Source: Bacteroidota bacterium (GTDB lineage Bacteria > Bacteroidota > Ignavibacteria > Kapaibacteriales > UBA961). Taken from it: a DNA stretch of 42,226 nt. The DNA is taken from assembly GCA_020852855.1 (NCBI GenBank), contig JADZAA010000115.1, positions 1 through 42,226 on the forward strand. The letters are read 5' to 3'. The first letter of the stretch is position 1. Each line of letters starts with the position of its first letter. A program made the position numbers and the translations under genes. Of this stretch, positions 41,998 through 42,226 are shown in pieces. The notes beneath the pieces are model-generated. The model was not told the origin of the DNA. It was given only the letters and a program-made list of their open reading frames with translations, and did not search any database.

Positions 41998-42226
41998 TCA
42001 ACAGTCAAGTGCAACAGAGTGAAAAAATGTTGAGAATACTTGACTTGGCGTTTTGACATTCAGCACCTTTCGCGGTCTGTTGTTTAATCGTCTCATTACC
42101 TCATCTATTTCCTCTTGTTTTACGTTGTCTAATTGTTGCTCCTTCGGAAAATACTGACGTATCAGACCATTGGTATTTTCATTTGTTCCACGCTCCCATC
42201 AACTGTATGGATGTGCAAAATACACA
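41998..42226 (-). mobile_element. IS30-like transposase, C-terminal part with in-frame stop
   Basis: Read on the minus strand, the frame gives YFAHPYS, a stop (TGA, codon at 42199-42201), then WERGTNENTNGLIRQYFPK, VMRRLNNRPRKVLNVKTPSQVF and a stop at 41998-42000. These are the catalytic-Glu region and C-terminus of IS30-family transposases. The family has a Ser where the TGA stands (TCA to TGA would explain it), so the visible copy is inactivated just before the catalytic Glu. The gene runs off the window. The sequence 41974-41997 should contain its terminal inverted repeat. Confidence 0.85.

Noticed and set aside
1-42226. tRNA, rRNA or CRISPR arrays
   Set aside because: I looked for T-loop motifs, rRNA-like conserved blocks and regularly spaced repeats on both strands and found none. 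GGTTCGAACC-like strings occur only inside dnaA coding sequence.

Overview
The window reads as a chromosomal segment of a bacterium from the Bacteroidota/Chlorobiota side of the tree. Three things point there: several upstream regions carry the Bacteroidetes-type promoter element TAnnTTTG (best case TTTG-N20-TATTTTTG before the suf regulator), clear Shine-Dalgarno sites are few, and the gene families fit (M42 peptidase, DUF6588-like barrel, a GldL/GldM-like pair). A Kapabacteria/Ignavibacteria-like lineage is my best guess; this is inference, since no rRNA is present. Base composition is moderate with no obvious large foreign island. Both ends carry transposase debris.

Layout. 1-510: gene-poor edge with a short ISL3-type transposase remnant between 17-bp direct repeats. 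511-2875 (minus): two overlapping membrane proteins resembling a divergent GldL-GldM motor pair. 3001-4127: endonuclease III and HPr. 4229-9981 (plus): an Fe-S assembly operon (rrf2-sufB-arsC/spx-like-sufC-sufD-sufS), preceded by a promoter whose spacer is filled by a palindrome of IscR/Rrf2 type. 10086-11585 (minus): dnaA. 11997-14359 (plus): tatC, a long-chain polyprenyl diphosphate synthase and a gamma-carbonic anhydrase-like protein. 14419-19784 (minus): sensor kinase, receiver-kinase hybrid, SMR (Gdx/SugE-like) exporter and Wzi-like outer-membrane barrel in one tight run. 19895-21096 (minus): HDOD protein with a small partner. 21518-23974 (plus): UMF1-type MFS transporter and an orphan PaaA-like oxygenase subunit. 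24059-25787 (minus): lipoprotein plus DUF6588-like barrel. 26099-29880 (plus): murI, HD-GYP protein, scpA, class I aminotransferase.

29965-32469 holds divergent katA and oxyR, with the OxyR disulfide cysteines conserved and a repeated 12-mer around the oxyR start. ppx/gppA and uvrC follow on minus (32476-35268). The 558-base gap after uvrC contains a minus-strand intrinsic terminator with no gene upstream of it; together with several further hairpins and a TAnnTTTG element it makes a candidate small RNA. An M42 aminopeptidase (plus), a nested inverted repeat, a Crp/Fnr-like sensor protein without a DNA-binding domain, and mfd (minus) come next. The right end has a frameshifted IS5-like transposase pseudogene abutting the C-terminal end of an IS30-like transposase with an in-frame stop.

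Functional themes are Fe-S and oxidative stress (suf, katA/oxyR), DNA repair (nth, uvrC, mfd), envelope and signalling. The observations I rate highest are the operator-in-spacer suf promoter, the Crp/Fnr-type palindrome about 41 bp upstream of a predicted start for a Crp-like protein lacking an HTH, the candidate sRNA next to uvrC, and the GldLM-like pair.
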